Origin: Kordia sp965224175
GTDB taxonomy: Bacteria > Bacteroidota > Bacteroidia > Flavobacteriales > Flavobacteriaceae
Direction: 5' to 3'
Assembly: GCF_965224175.1 (NCBI RefSeq)
Contig: NZ_OZ245041.1
Span: forward strand, 2,852,001-2,916,000
DNA length: 64,000 bases
Shown here: in pieces, positions 51,433-60,126 of the stretch
Layout: each line of letters opens with the position of its first letter
Position numbering within the stretch: position 1 is the stretch's first letter
Notes under the pieces: generated by a model
The model's input: the letters and a program-made list of their open reading frames with translations, nothing else
Told to the model about the DNA's origin: nothing
Database searches by the model: none
Translations under genes and position numbers: made by a program

Positions 51433-52266
51433 ATGACGGAAGCTGATAAATTAGCGCTATTAAAAGAGTTATTACTCACGGATGATCGTGCGTATGCTAA
51501 GTCTATACACAGTAAAATTAAAGAGCTCGAAACCATTATTAACGAGCAAAAAAAACTATCACGCAAGGTAGATCCTATTATCGACGAACGTTTGGAAGAA
51601 TTCATTGAAGAAATTCCTAAAACACTCGGACCTACAATTACAGAGACACTTGCCGAACAAATTAAAAATTCAAAAGATCAGGTTGTTGAAGCATTGTATC
51701 CCATAATGGGTAAAATGATTAAGAAGTATATTTCGCAGGAAATTAGTTTACTTACAGAACGTATCAACAAACAATTGGAAGATAGTTTCTCAGCAAATAG
51801 TTGGAAACGAAAATTTAAATCGTGGTTTGGTGGCGTAAAAGAAGAGGAATTATTACTAAGTGAATTGTCGTCGATCTCAAAAGTGGAGCAAGTTTTAGTA
51901 ATTGAAAAAAATTCAGGCTTACTTATTGGTCAATATGCAACAACAGAAACGATTGACAAAGACATGATTTCTGGAATGCTGACAGCAATTAAAAGTTTTG
52001 TGGAAGACGCTTTTAATGAGAAAAGTCAAAATTTAGAATTAATTGAGTACGAATTATATCACATTCATATTCAGAGCTTTGTATCTTTTTACGTTGCAGT
52101 TGCAATTTCTGGAGAATATAATCTTATCTTTAAGAACAAAATACAAGATATAATCTTTAATTTTACTGACAATTTCTTGAATTTATTTGACGATTTAAGT
52201 GAAATTAAAGAAAAAGATATTACTAACGAATTAGAATTCTACTTTAGTACGAATGAAAGCCTCTAA
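51433..52266 (+). CDS. Helical protein with roadblock/longin-like C-terminal domain (GTPase partner candidate)
   Basis: A 277-residue cytoplasmic protein. Residues 1-130 are helical with coiled-coil character and a repeated SIHSKIKELETIINEQ pattern. After WKRKFKSWFGG (about 130), residues about 145-250 alternate strands and helices: LSSISKVEQVLVIEKNSGLLIGQ, DMISGMLTAIKSFVEDAF, HIHIQSFVSFYVAVAISGEYN, IIFNFTDNFLNLF. This order (strand, strand, helix, strands, helix) resembles roadblock/LC7 or longin folds, the usual GAP or scaffold partners of MglA-type GTPases. The GTPase gene overlaps its last 14 bases. Similar flavobacterial proteins are often mislabelled as OmpA-type, but no OmpA motif is present. 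Confidence 0.68.
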   Translation: MTEADKLALLKELLLTDDRAYAKSIHSKIKELETIINEQKKLSRKVDPIIDERLEEFIEEIPKTLGPTITETLAEQIKNSKDQVVEALYPIMGKMIKKYISQEISLLTERINKQLEDSFSANSWKRKFKSWFGGVKEEELLLSELSSISKVEQVLVIEKNSGLLIGQYATTETIDKDMISGMLTAIKSFVEDAFNEKSQNLELIEYELYHIHIQSFVSFYVAVAISGEYNLIFKNKIQDIIFNFTDNFLNLFDDLSEIKEKDITNELEFYFSTNESL

Positions 52267-52744
52267 AAAAATAATTTTACTAGGTCACTTTGGTGTCGGA
52301 AAGTCTTCGTTGATTCGACAGTTTGTCGAAAATACATTTACATCTGACTATAAAGTTACCATTGGAGTTCACATCTTGAAAAAAGAAGTGGAAATTGCTC
52401 CTGACGAAAAAATATCCCTTATTATTTGGGATCTAGAAGGATATGATGATATTAAAAAAACAAGAGCATCATACCTTTTAGGAACACATGGATTTATTTA
52501 TGTGTTTGATATTACACGACCTGCAACGTTTGAAAATTTAAAAGACGATATTACCTATCTAACAAATCAATACACCAACACTCCATTAAAAATTGTTGGA
52601 AACAAAGCAGACTTAGTTACCAAAAGCTATTTGAAAGAAAACAAAAATATCTTCGGAATTACTCCTGACTTTTTTACAAGTGCCAAAACAGGTGATAAAG
52701 TAGATAATTTGTTTATCACTTTAGCGAAAGAACTCGTGAAATAA
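52253..52744 (+). CDS. Ras-superfamily small GTPase
   Basis: A 163-residue single-domain GTPase. G1 is GHFGVGKSSL (11-20), G2 likely Thr in KVTIGVH, G3 is WDLEGYDD, G4 is GNKADL, and G5 is TSAKTG. Ras family DxxGQ is altered: the residue after DLEG is Tyr, so the catalytic Gln61 equivalent is missing and intrinsic hydrolysis may depend on a partner. There is no lipidation signal. It starts inside the preceding gene and is followed 5 bp later by a hybrid kinase. I infer a cytoplasmic switch in a signalling module, related to the MglA/Rup groups of prokaryotic small GTPases. Confidence 0.87.
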   Translation: MKASKKIILLGHFGVGKSSLIRQFVENTFTSDYKVTIGVHILKKEVEIAPDEKISLIIWDLEGYDDIKKTRASYLLGTHGFIYVFDITRPATFENLKDDITYLTNQYTNTPLKIVGNKADLVTKSYLKENKNIFGITPDFFTSAKTGDKVDNLFITLAKELVK

Positions 52745-52749
52745 TTACT

Positions 52750-54282
52750 ATGTTAGAAACCTATAGAGGAACCTATTTTCATCCAAGAACACAGTTCATA
52801 ACCATTGATGCATCTGGAAATGTATTGGAGAGTGATGATGTATTATTTTCACTTAAAAAAGGAGATGAAATAAGTATAGTAAGTCCGTTTTTTGAAGGAC
52901 TTGCTGCCTATTTTGATGCACAAGAAGATAATGATATCAAGTTTACTTGTGTTCATTTAGAAAATAAAAACAAACAAGAATACACCTGCGATATTGAATT
53001 TAAAACGTTTGCTGACGACAAGCCAACGTTGATTATTATTCACGATTTCTCAGATCATTATAAGTATTACCAAGAAGTAGCGCAAAGCAGAAACGAATCT
53101 GTCATTAACTCACAGATTTTAGAACTCAAGAATAAATATTTAAAAGAAAAAGAAGATTTTAAAAATACGTTCATCGCTAATTTTAGTCATGAGTTACGTA
53201 ATCCATTAACTGGTGTAACGGCATTTTGTTCTGTATTACAAAAAACAGACATGTCATTAGAACAGCAGGATTATGTTGAAGTGATTAAGTCTTCTGCTGA
53301 CCATTTAAAAAATATGATTGGCGACATTTTAGAGATGTCAAAAATTGAAGTTGGAAAACTAGCAATTGAAGAAGAATTATTCGATTTTCATGAGCTGATT
53401 GAAATGCTAGAGTTCACGTATAGCGTAAAAGCGAAACAGAAAAATATTGAGTTTGAAGTAGATTTCGATGACAGTATTCCAAAGTATTTTGAAAGTGACA
53501 AAACACGTATCAAACAGGTTTTTGAAAACTTGATTGAAAATGCTTTTAAATTTACAACGACTGGAAAAGTTACTTTCTCTGTTCGTCAAAACCAACGCAG
53601 AGCGCGAAAAGTAAATTTAAACATCAGCGTAAAAGATACTGGAATTGGAATTCCTGCTGAAAAATTAGACCTTATCTTCAATAGTTTTACACAGCTTAAT
53701 AACTCTAAAAAATATTCTGGCACAGGACTCGGATTGTCTATTGTACAAGGACTCGTAGAGTTAATGGGCGGAAAAATTACTGTAGAAAGTGAAGAAAATG
53801 TAGGCTCTACTTTTAAAATGAACATCAGCTTCAAATATCCTTTAAATCAAAAAGAAAATTCTTTAGAAGACAAGTCTGACATTGAGCATAAAAACTTTTT
53901 ATCTAAAGAAAAATACAATGTATTACTTGCTGAAGATTCAGAACTTGCCCAAATGGCAGTTTTGAAAATACTAGCACAAGAAGGTCATTTCTACTTAGAT
54001 ATTATCAGTAATGGAGAAGATGTTATTGAAAGTGTAATTCACAACGAATACGACTTAATTTTGATGGATATTCGTATGCCGGGAACGCACGGAGACGAAT
54101 TGACAAAAATGATTCGTTCATTACCTGTACAAAACTGTAAAACAATTCCAATTTTAGCAATTACAGCTAATTTATATGATACAGACAAAAAGCGTTACAA
54201 GAAAATGGGCATGAATGATATCATTGAAAAACCATTTGACGAAAAGACTTTATTGAAAAAGATTTACAAACATCTTAAATAA
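52750..54282 (+). CDS. Soluble hybrid histidine kinase with receiver domain
   Basis: A 510-residue protein without membrane segments. Residues 1-110 form a PAS-like input domain. HisKA follows with the phospho-acceptor His147 in ANFSHELRNPLTG, then a HATPase domain with N box ENLIENAFKFT, G1 KDTGIGIPAEKLD and G2 GTGLGLSIV. The C-terminal receiver (388-510) has acidic E395-D396 and phospho-acceptor Asp440 in LILMDIRMPG, and Lys in IIEKPFD. All catalytic residues are present. No output protein or Hpt is adjacent. Co-translation with a small GTPase suggests that the GTPase or its partners feed this kinase, or are its target (inference). Confidence 0.9.
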   Translation: MLETYRGTYFHPRTQFITIDASGNVLESDDVLFSLKKGDEISIVSPFFEGLAAYFDAQEDNDIKFTCVHLENKNKQEYTCDIEFKTFADDKPTLIIIHDFSDHYKYYQEVAQSRNESVINSQILELKNKYLKEKEDFKNTFIANFSHELRNPLTGVTAFCSVLQKTDMSLEQQDYVEVIKSSADHLKNMIGDILEMSKIEVGKLAIEEELFDFHELIEMLEFTYSVKAKQKNIEFEVDFDDSIPKYFESDKTRIKQVFENLIENAFKFTTTGKVTFSVRQNQRRARKVNLNISVKDTGIGIPAEKLDLIFNSFTQLNNSKKYSGTGLGLSIVQGLVELMGGKITVESEENVGSTFKMNISFKYPLNQKENSLEDKSDIEHKNFLSKEKYNVLLAEDSELAQMAVLKILAQEGHFYLDIISNGEDVIESVIHNEYDLILMDIRMPGTHGDELTKMIRSLPVQNCKTIPILAITANLYDTDKKRYKKMGMNDIIEKPFDEKTLLKKIYKHLK

Positions 54283-54290
54283 TAAACACA

Positions 54291-54322
54291 AAAAAACCGA
54301 ACTCATTCAAGTTCGGTTTTTT
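54291..54322. terminator. Bidirectional terminator, kinase / TerB-like gene
   Basis: AAAAAACCGAACT pairs with AGTTCGGTTTTTT around a 6-nt loop between convergent genes. Confidence 0.9.
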
Positions 54323-54339
54323 TATATATCGTTGTAAGA

Positions 54340-54771
54340 TTAACGATTCATATTTTTGATCTCATCTTTAAAATCATCAACATCAACACCTTTACTTACC
54401 AACATTAATGCTTTGTGAACTACATAAGCTACGTTTTCTGGTGAAAATCCTAGTCCAATTCCTAAACGCTCTAAAATTACCGTTTGCTTTGGTCCTAATT
54501 CATGATCTGCATATACCATTCTTGACAAATCGTACAAACGCTCTAAACGCTCGTTGTACATAATTGGTGGATTAATTGGGTGCGATTTGTAATCTTTTAA
54601 AATCTCTTTGTAATCATCTTCAGAGACATCTAAATTCCTTGCCATTCTATCTAAGAAAGCTTTTTCTTCCTCTGAAATTACGTCATCACTCATTGCAACA
54701 CGAACGATTGCTGCAAAATGGTCTTGATTTCTTTTACGAAATCCACTTGAATATAAATCTGATATAGACAT
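54340..54771 (-). CDS. TerB-like protein
   Basis: A 143-residue all-helical cytoplasmic protein with the TerB/TerB-like pattern: HFAAIVRVAMSDDVISEEEKAFLDRMARNLDVSEDDYKEIL, then RLERLYDLSRMVYADHELGPKQTVILERLGIGLGFSPENV. In this family the two acidic helix-loop-helix repeats may bind metal. Tellurite resistance has not been shown for such solitary copies, so the name gives only the fold. No other ter genes are nearby. It is divergent from mfd. Confidence 0.82.
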   Translation of the reverse strand: MSISDLYSSGFRKRNQDHFAAIVRVAMSDDVISEEEKAFLDRMARNLDVSEDDYKEILKDYKSHPINPPIMYNERLERLYDLSRMVYADHELGPKQTVILERLGIGLGFSPENVAYVVHKALMLVSKGVDVDDFKDEIKNMNR

Positions 54772-54865
54772 TTCTTAATTTTTAGTCCTGCAAATATAAA
54801 TAATCTATCGGCTTTTCATGCAAAATTTTAGTCTGATTTTCTATGGATTATCATCGTTTGGATAG

Positions 54866-54873
54866 TATATTTG
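54866..54873 (+). promoter_or_regulatory. Possible -7 promoter element of mfd
   Basis: TATATTTG fits TAnnTTTG, 19 bp before the GTG start of mfd. Confidence 0.35.
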
Positions 54874-54892
54874 TGTCTAAATTTTTTTCACC

Positions 54893-57800
54893 GTGAGTAT
54901 ATCTAAAATCTCGCAACATTTTTCACAATCTCCTGAACTTAGGAAATTGGGGCAAGCTATTGCCAAAAATCAAGAAAAAGTACACGCAAAAGACCTTACT
55001 GGATCAAGTTTATCGTTTGTAATTGCTGAAACTTTCAAGCAAAGTGACATGCCGTTTATCTTTATTTTAAACGACAAAGAAGAAGCCGCATATTACCTGA
55101 ACGATTTAGAACATTTACTAAATGATAAAGATGTTCTTTTTTATCCAGGAAGCTATCGCAGACCGTATCAGATTGAAGAAACCGACAATGCTAATGTATT
55201 GTTGAGAGCAGAAGTGTTGAATCGAATCAATTCGCGCAGAAAACCATCTTTGATTGTCACTTATCCTGATGCACTTTTTGAAAAAGTAGTGACTCGAAAG
55301 GAATTAGAAAAAAATACACTCAAAATCTCACTCAACGATAAACTATCTATTGATTTTGTGAATGAAACCTTATTTGAGTACAATTTTAATCGTGTTGATT
55401 TTGTTACTGAACCTGGTGAATTCTCAGTTCGTGGTGGAATTGTAGATGTGTATTCTTTTTCAAATGATGAACCGTACCGAATTGAGTTTTTTGGCGATGA
55501 AGTAGATAGCATTCGTACGTTTGATGTCGAAACGCAACTTTCTACCGAAAAAGTGAAGAAGATTAGCATTATTCCGAATGTGGAAAATAAAGCATTGCAA
55601 GAATCGCGCGAAAGCTTTTTAAAATATATTCCTGGAAAAACGATTGTTTTTGCGAAAAATACTGAATTACTGTTTGATCGAATTGATAAGTTATTCAGTA
55701 AAGCAAATGACGCTTTCGCAGAATTATCTGAAGACATTAAGCATAATACGCCAGAAGAATTGTTCTGCACCAGAACATTATTACAGCGCCAGTTTTTAGA
55801 CTATACCATTGTAGAGTTGACGGCAAATCCTTTGTTAAAAGCTGATACTTTCGTCAGATTCAACACAACTCCACAACCATCTTTTAATCGTCAATTTGAC
55901 TTATTGATTGAAGATTTAGATAAAAATCACGAAAAAGGATATACCAATTATATTACCTGCGTTAGTGAACAACAAGCAAAACGCTTTCATGATATTTTTG
56001 ATGATGTGGAACAAAAAGTACATTATGAAACTGTTGTGCTTCCACTCTATCAAGGTTTTGCAGATCATGACCAGAAGATAATTTGCTATACTGATCATCA
56101 AATTTTTGAACGTTATCACAAGTTTCATTTAAAAAATGGGTACGCAAAAAAGCAAGCCATTACACTGAAAGAATTGACCAATTTAGAAGTCGGTGATTAT
56201 GTAACACATATTGATCATGGAATTGGAAAATTTGGTGGTTTACAAAAAATTGATGTAGAAGGAAAAAAGCAAGAAGCCATCAAGTTGATTTACGGCGAAC
56301 GTGATATTTTGTATTTGAGCATTCATTCATTACACAAAATTTCTAAGTTCAATGGAAAAGATGGAAAAGCACCAAAAATATATAAACTCGGTTCTGGCGC
56401 TTGGAAAAAATTAAAGCAAAAAACCAAAGCACGCGTTAAGCATATTGCATATAACTTGATTGAATTATATGCTAAACGACGCATGCAGAAAGGTATTCAA
56501 TACGGACCTGATACACATTTACAACACGAGTTGGAAGCTTCGTTTATTTATGAAGATACGCCAGACCAATCGACAGCAACACAAGATGTAAAAGCCGATA
56601 TGGAAAGTGAACGTCCAATGGACAGATTGGTTTGTGGAGATGTTGGTTTTGGAAAAACTGAAGTTGCCATTAGAGCTGCATTTAAAGCTGTTGATAATGG
56701 AAAACAAGTCGCTATTTTAGTACCGACAACTATTTTAGCTTTTCAGCATTATAAAACTTTTAGCGAGCGTTTAAAAGATATGCCAATAACTATTGATTAT
56801 TTGAATCGTTTCCGTACCGCAAAACAACGAAGTGAAGTGTTGAAAGGTCTTGAAAGCGGACAAGTAGATATTGTGATTGGAACGCATCAATTGGTAAATA
56901 AAGCCGTAAAATTTAAAGATTTAGGTCTTTTAATCGTAGATGAAGAACAAAAATTTGGCGTTGCTGTAAAAGACAAACTAAAAACCATTAAAGAGAATGT
57001 AGATACATTAACACTCACTGCCACACCTATTCCAAGAACATTACAGTTTAGCTTAATGGCTGCTCGTGATTTATCTGTAATTAATACACCGCCACCAAAT
57101 CGTTATCCGATTGAAACCAATGTGATTCGTTTTCAAGAAGAAACTATTCGTGATGCTGTGAGTTATGAAATTCAGCGTGGTGGACAAGTATTTTTTATTA
57201 ATAATAGAATTGAAAATATCAAAGAAGTTGCCGGAATGATTCAACGTTTGGTACCAGATGCAAAAATTGGTATTGGACACGGACAAATGGACGGCAAGAA
57301 GCTCGAAAAGTTGATGCTTGCTTTTATGAATGGTGAATTTGATGTATTGGTTTCTACCACAATTATTGAAAGTGGTTTGGATGTACCAAATGCCAACACG
57401 ATTTTTATTAATAATGCCAATAATTTTGGATTAAGTGATTTACACCAAATGCGTGGTCGTGTTGGACGAAGTAATAAGAAAGCTTTCTGTTATTTTATTA
57501 CACCACCAGATTCTGTGATGACACAAGATGCACGTAAACGTATCAATGCTTTGGTACAATTTTCTACGTTGGGAAGTGGTTTTAATATTGCCATGAAGGA
57601 TTTGGAAATTCGTGGTGCAGGAGATTTACTTGGTGGCGAACAAAGTGGTTTTATCAATGAGATTGGCTTTGAAACGTATCAAAAAATCTTAAATGAGACC
57701 ATTGAAGAACTCAAAGAAAATGAGTTTAAAGAATTATATAAAGATCAAGAAAGCAAGAAGGAAAAAGTATTTTTAAAGGAGACACAGATTGATACTGACT

Positions 57801-58234
57801 TTGAATTATTATTCCCTGACGCTTATATAAATACTGTTTCAGAACGCTTAGTATTGTATAATAAGTTGAGCGAACTTAAAACGGAAGAAGATTTACAAAT
57901 CTATGAAAATGAACTCATTGACAGATTTGGTCCCTTACCAAAACCTGCCATTGCTTTATTAGATTCAGTTCGTATTAAATGGATTGCCACAAAATTAGGC
58001 TTGGAAAAAATTATCATGAAAAAAGGAAAATTGATTGGCTATTTTATCTCCGATCAACAATCTGATTTTTACCAAAGTCCTAACTTTAGTCAGGTATTAC
58101 AGTTTGTACAACACAATCCTTCTGTTTGTAAAATGAAAGAAAAACAAACACGTAACGGTTTGCGTTTATTGCTTACTTTTGAGCAAATTACAACGGTAAA
58201 GAAAGCCCTAAATGTTTTAGAAAAAATTGTATAA
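54893..58234 (+). CDS. mfd: Transcription-repair coupling factor Mfd
   Basis: An 1113-residue translocase that removes stalled RNA polymerase and recruits UvrA. The start is GTG at 54893, with no nearby ATG. Order: UvrB-homology region (with EFSVRGGIVDVYSF), the CarD-like RNA polymerase interaction domain (LEVGDYVTHIDHGIGKFGGL, about 425-445), then the RecG-like motor with Walker A GDVGFGKTEVAIRAAF, DEEQ box IVDEEQKFGV, TATPIPRTLQFSL, GQMDGKKLEKLM and HQMRGRVGRSNKKAFCYF. The C-terminal TRCF domain is complete. The gene is monocistronic. Confidence 0.97.
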   Translation: MSISKISQHFSQSPELRKLGQAIAKNQEKVHAKDLTGSSLSFVIAETFKQSDMPFIFILNDKEEAAYYLNDLEHLLNDKDVLFYPGSYRRPYQIEETDNANVLLRAEVLNRINSRRKPSLIVTYPDALFEKVVTRKELEKNTLKISLNDKLSIDFVNETLFEYNFNRVDFVTEPGEFSVRGGIVDVYSFSNDEPYRIEFFGDEVDSIRTFDVETQLSTEKVKKISIIPNVENKALQESRESFLKYIPGKTIVFAKNTELLFDRIDKLFSKANDAFAELSEDIKHNTPEELFCTRTLLQRQFLDYTIVELTANPLLKADTFVRFNTTPQPSFNRQFDLLIEDLDKNHEKGYTNYITCVSEQQAKRFHDIFDDVEQKVHYETVVLPLYQGFADHDQKIICYTDHQIFERYHKFHLKNGYAKKQAITLKELTNLEVGDYVTHIDHGIGKFGGLQKIDVEGKKQEAIKLIYGERDILYLSIHSLHKISKFNGKDGKAPKIYKLGSGAWKKLKQKTKARVKHIAYNLIELYAKRRMQKGIQYGPDTHLQHELEASFIYEDTPDQSTATQDVKADMESERPMDRLVCGDVGFGKTEVAIRAAFKAVDNGKQVAILVPTTILAFQHYKTFSERLKDMPITIDYLNRFRTAKQRSEVLKGLESGQVDIVIGTHQLVNKAVKFKDLGLLIVDEEQKFGVAVKDKLKTIKENVDTLTLTATPIPRTLQFSLMAARDLSVINTPPPNRYPIETNVIRFQEETIRDAVSYEIQRGGQVFFINNRIENIKEVAGMIQRLVPDAKIGIGHGQMDGKKLEKLMLAFMNGEFDVLVSTTIIESGLDVPNANTIFINNANNFGLSDLHQMRGRVGRSNKKAFCYFITPPDSVMTQDARKRINALVQFSTLGSGFNIAMKDLEIRGAGDLLGGEQSGFINEIGFETYQKILNETIEELKENEFKELYKDQESKKEKVFLKETQIDTDFELLFPDAYINTVSERLVLYNKLSELKTEEDLQIYENELIDRFGPLPKPAIALLDSVRIKWIATKLGLEKIIMKKGKLIGYFISDQQSDFYQSPNFSQVLQFVQHNPSVCKMKEKQTRNGLRLLLTFEQITTVKKALNVLEKIV

Positions 58235-58308
58235 TTTGCTTTGGCTTGATTATTGTTTTTATGACAAAAATTAAATAAGTTCTTCATAAGAACTAAAAAA
58301 AGAATATT

Positions 58309-59634
58309 ATGATAAAAAAAATACTTTTTATTTTCTTCCTGATTCCTTTGTGTATGCAAGCACAAAAAACAGTTTCAGGCAGCTTTTCACCAGCAGAAAA
58401 GTATGAATGGTTTATTATTTATAAGCTTAAAACTACACATCAAAAATATGTTGATAATGGAAAGATTGTCGACGGAAAATTAAATTATACTTTTAAGCCA
58501 GAAGCCGAAAAAGGCATGTATCGTTTGGTGTATGGATTACCTCAAGAATCTGAGAATTTTGATTTTATTTATAGCGGTGAAGAAGATATTAACCTCGTTT
58601 TTGGAGAAAATAGTTTGGAGTTTACCGTTTCAAAGGAAAATAAATTGAACACTGAATACTTTTCTAGTATCAATACTGTAAAACGACAAATTAATACGTT
58701 CTATCAAAACGGAGAAACAGATACAGAAACGTTTTTAGCTATATTCAAAGCGCTAAACGAGACCCAAGAAATCTTTGAGAAAGAAGCCAAAGGTACTATT
58801 GCTTCTCATTTTATTGAAGCTAGTCGTTCGTATATTCCAACGACGTATGAAACGCCTCAAGTAATGGTTGAAAATATCAAGAAACACTATTTTGATCATA
58901 TTGATTTTTCTAATCCAGTATTACAAAACTCTGATTTTATCTCAGATAAGATATCAAATTATGTATTTACAGCTTTGCCAATGAAAGAGATGAATGGCAA
59001 AGAATTAATCAGTGAATACAAGAAGAATATTGCTACAATTTCAAAGAAGATTAAATCTATTTCACCAGAATACAAGAAGACTTTATTTAGCGTATTGTGG
59101 GAACAAATGGTTGTTTTAGAAAATCAAGATATTGCAAATCATATTTCTGATGAATATTTGATTTCTTTAGCAAAAGAACAAAATGACAAGGTTTTAGTTG
59201 ATAAATTAGAAAAGTATAAACGTTTATCTTTTGGTCATGTTGCCCCAGAATTTACGTGGGTAAAAGACAATAAGACACAAAAATTAAGCGAATTAGAAGG
59301 TGCTGAAAATTATATTATTGTATTCTGGAGTAGTACATGTTCACATTGTTTACAAGAACTACCAAAGCTTAAGCAATTTGTAAAAAGTCAAGAAGAAGGA
59401 AAATTTAAAGTAATTGCTATTGGTTTGGAAGATGAACGCGCAAGTTGGGCAAATGAAAGTTCTTTTTACCCAAGTTTCATTCATGTTTTAGGTTTGGACA
59501 AATGGGATAATGAAATCGGAAATATGTATGATGTGAGTTCTACACCTACATTTTTTGTTTTAGATAAGGACAAACGCATCATTGGAAAACCATATGGCGT
59601 AAAAGAATTGAAAGAGTTTTATACTAAAGAATGA
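58309..59634 (+). CDS. TlpA-like thiol-disulfide oxidoreductase with N-terminal domain
   Basis: A 441-residue protein with signal peptide (1-18, IFFLIPLCMQAQ). Residues 20-290 form an extended N-terminal region, with a beta-rich DUF4369-like start (SGSFSPAEKYEWFIIYKLKT) and a helical middle. Residues about 305-441 are a thioredoxin-fold domain with the redox motif Cys-Ser-His-Cys in FWSSTCSHCLQELPKL and the cis-Pro segment SSTPTFFVLDKDKRIIGK. I infer a periplasmic thiol oxidoreductase, perhaps for cytochrome maturation or oxidative stress. It follows mfd by 74 bp and has its own terminator. Confidence 0.87.
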   Translation: MIKKILFIFFLIPLCMQAQKTVSGSFSPAEKYEWFIIYKLKTTHQKYVDNGKIVDGKLNYTFKPEAEKGMYRLVYGLPQESENFDFIYSGEEDINLVFGENSLEFTVSKENKLNTEYFSSINTVKRQINTFYQNGETDTETFLAIFKALNETQEIFEKEAKGTIASHFIEASRSYIPTTYETPQVMVENIKKHYFDHIDFSNPVLQNSDFISDKISNYVFTALPMKEMNGKELISEYKKNIATISKKIKSISPEYKKTLFSVLWEQMVVLENQDIANHISDEYLISLAKEQNDKVLVDKLEKYKRLSFGHVAPEFTWVKDNKTQKLSELEGAENYIIVFWSSTCSHCLQELPKLKQFVKSQEEGKFKVIAIGLEDERASWANESSFYPSFIHVLGLDKWDNEIGNMYDVSSTPTFFVLDKDKRIIGKPYGVKELKEFYTKE

Positions 59635-59686
59635 TTTAATATTTACTTATATATAGGAATGTATTATTGCATCCTTACGATATATA

Positions 59687-59720
59687 AAAAACAGAAAAGC
59701 TTAATTGCTTTTCTGTTTTT
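59687..59720 (+). terminator. Terminator of the TlpA-like gene
   Basis: AAAAACAGAAAAGC pairs with GCTTTTCTGTTTTT around a 6-nt loop, about 52 bp past the stop. It can also serve the convergent peptide gene. Confidence 0.85.
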
Positions 59721-59755
59721 TTATTTTCACATATGTGACTTAATACATCATTTTT

Positions 59756-60031
59756 TTAGCAAGTTGCACCTTGCGAAGGGAAACCAGGTTGATTATTTGT
59801 AGTATTCACTTGAAGTGGATCACAAGGATTTTGAGGATGTGACTTAGGAAATGTTCTTGTTTCGCAATCAGCATTATCAGCTTCACCTGTTTCACATGCT
59901 ACACTTGGCGCACCTACAGTTGTTGTATCTGTAGTACCTCGTGTTGTTCCTGTTCCTCCAAATAAATGTCTTGTATTTAAGTTAGCAACTACAAATTTTC
60001 TTAAACCTAATACTTTTCTTTTTTCTCTCAT
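59756..60031 (-). CDS. GG-leader precursor peptide P10 (91 aa, Thr-rich, 4 Cys)
   Basis: The leader MREKRKVLGLRKFVVANLNT ends at Gly25-Gly26 (HLFGG). The core opens with a run of Thr, Gly and Arg (TGTTRGTTDTTTVG), then has Cys46, Cys56, Cys70 and a C-terminal Cys91. The high Thr content makes dehydration to dehydrobutyrine conceivable, but no modifying enzyme is nearby. It lies 95 bp downstream of the third TPR-AraC regulator on the same strand, the same arrangement as P2 with regulator 1. Function unknown. Confidence 0.72.
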   Translation of the reverse strand: MREKRKVLGLRKFVVANLNTRHLFGGTGTTRGTTDTTTVGAPSVACETGEADNADCETRTFPKSHPQNPCDPLQVNTTNNQPGFPSQGATC

Positions 60032-60126
60032 TTTATAACTCTTTTAAATTTGAATGTGATCAAATCTAAGAATTCAAAATTAATATCAATTGAAAATCAG
60101 CAGCTTGAAAACTACAATTCCGCGAA

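Noticed and set aside
51433..52266. OmpA-type envelope protein label for the 277-aa gene
   Set aside because: No signal peptide, membrane barrel or OmpA peptidoglycan-binding motif is present, and the gene overlaps a cytoplasmic GTPase gene.
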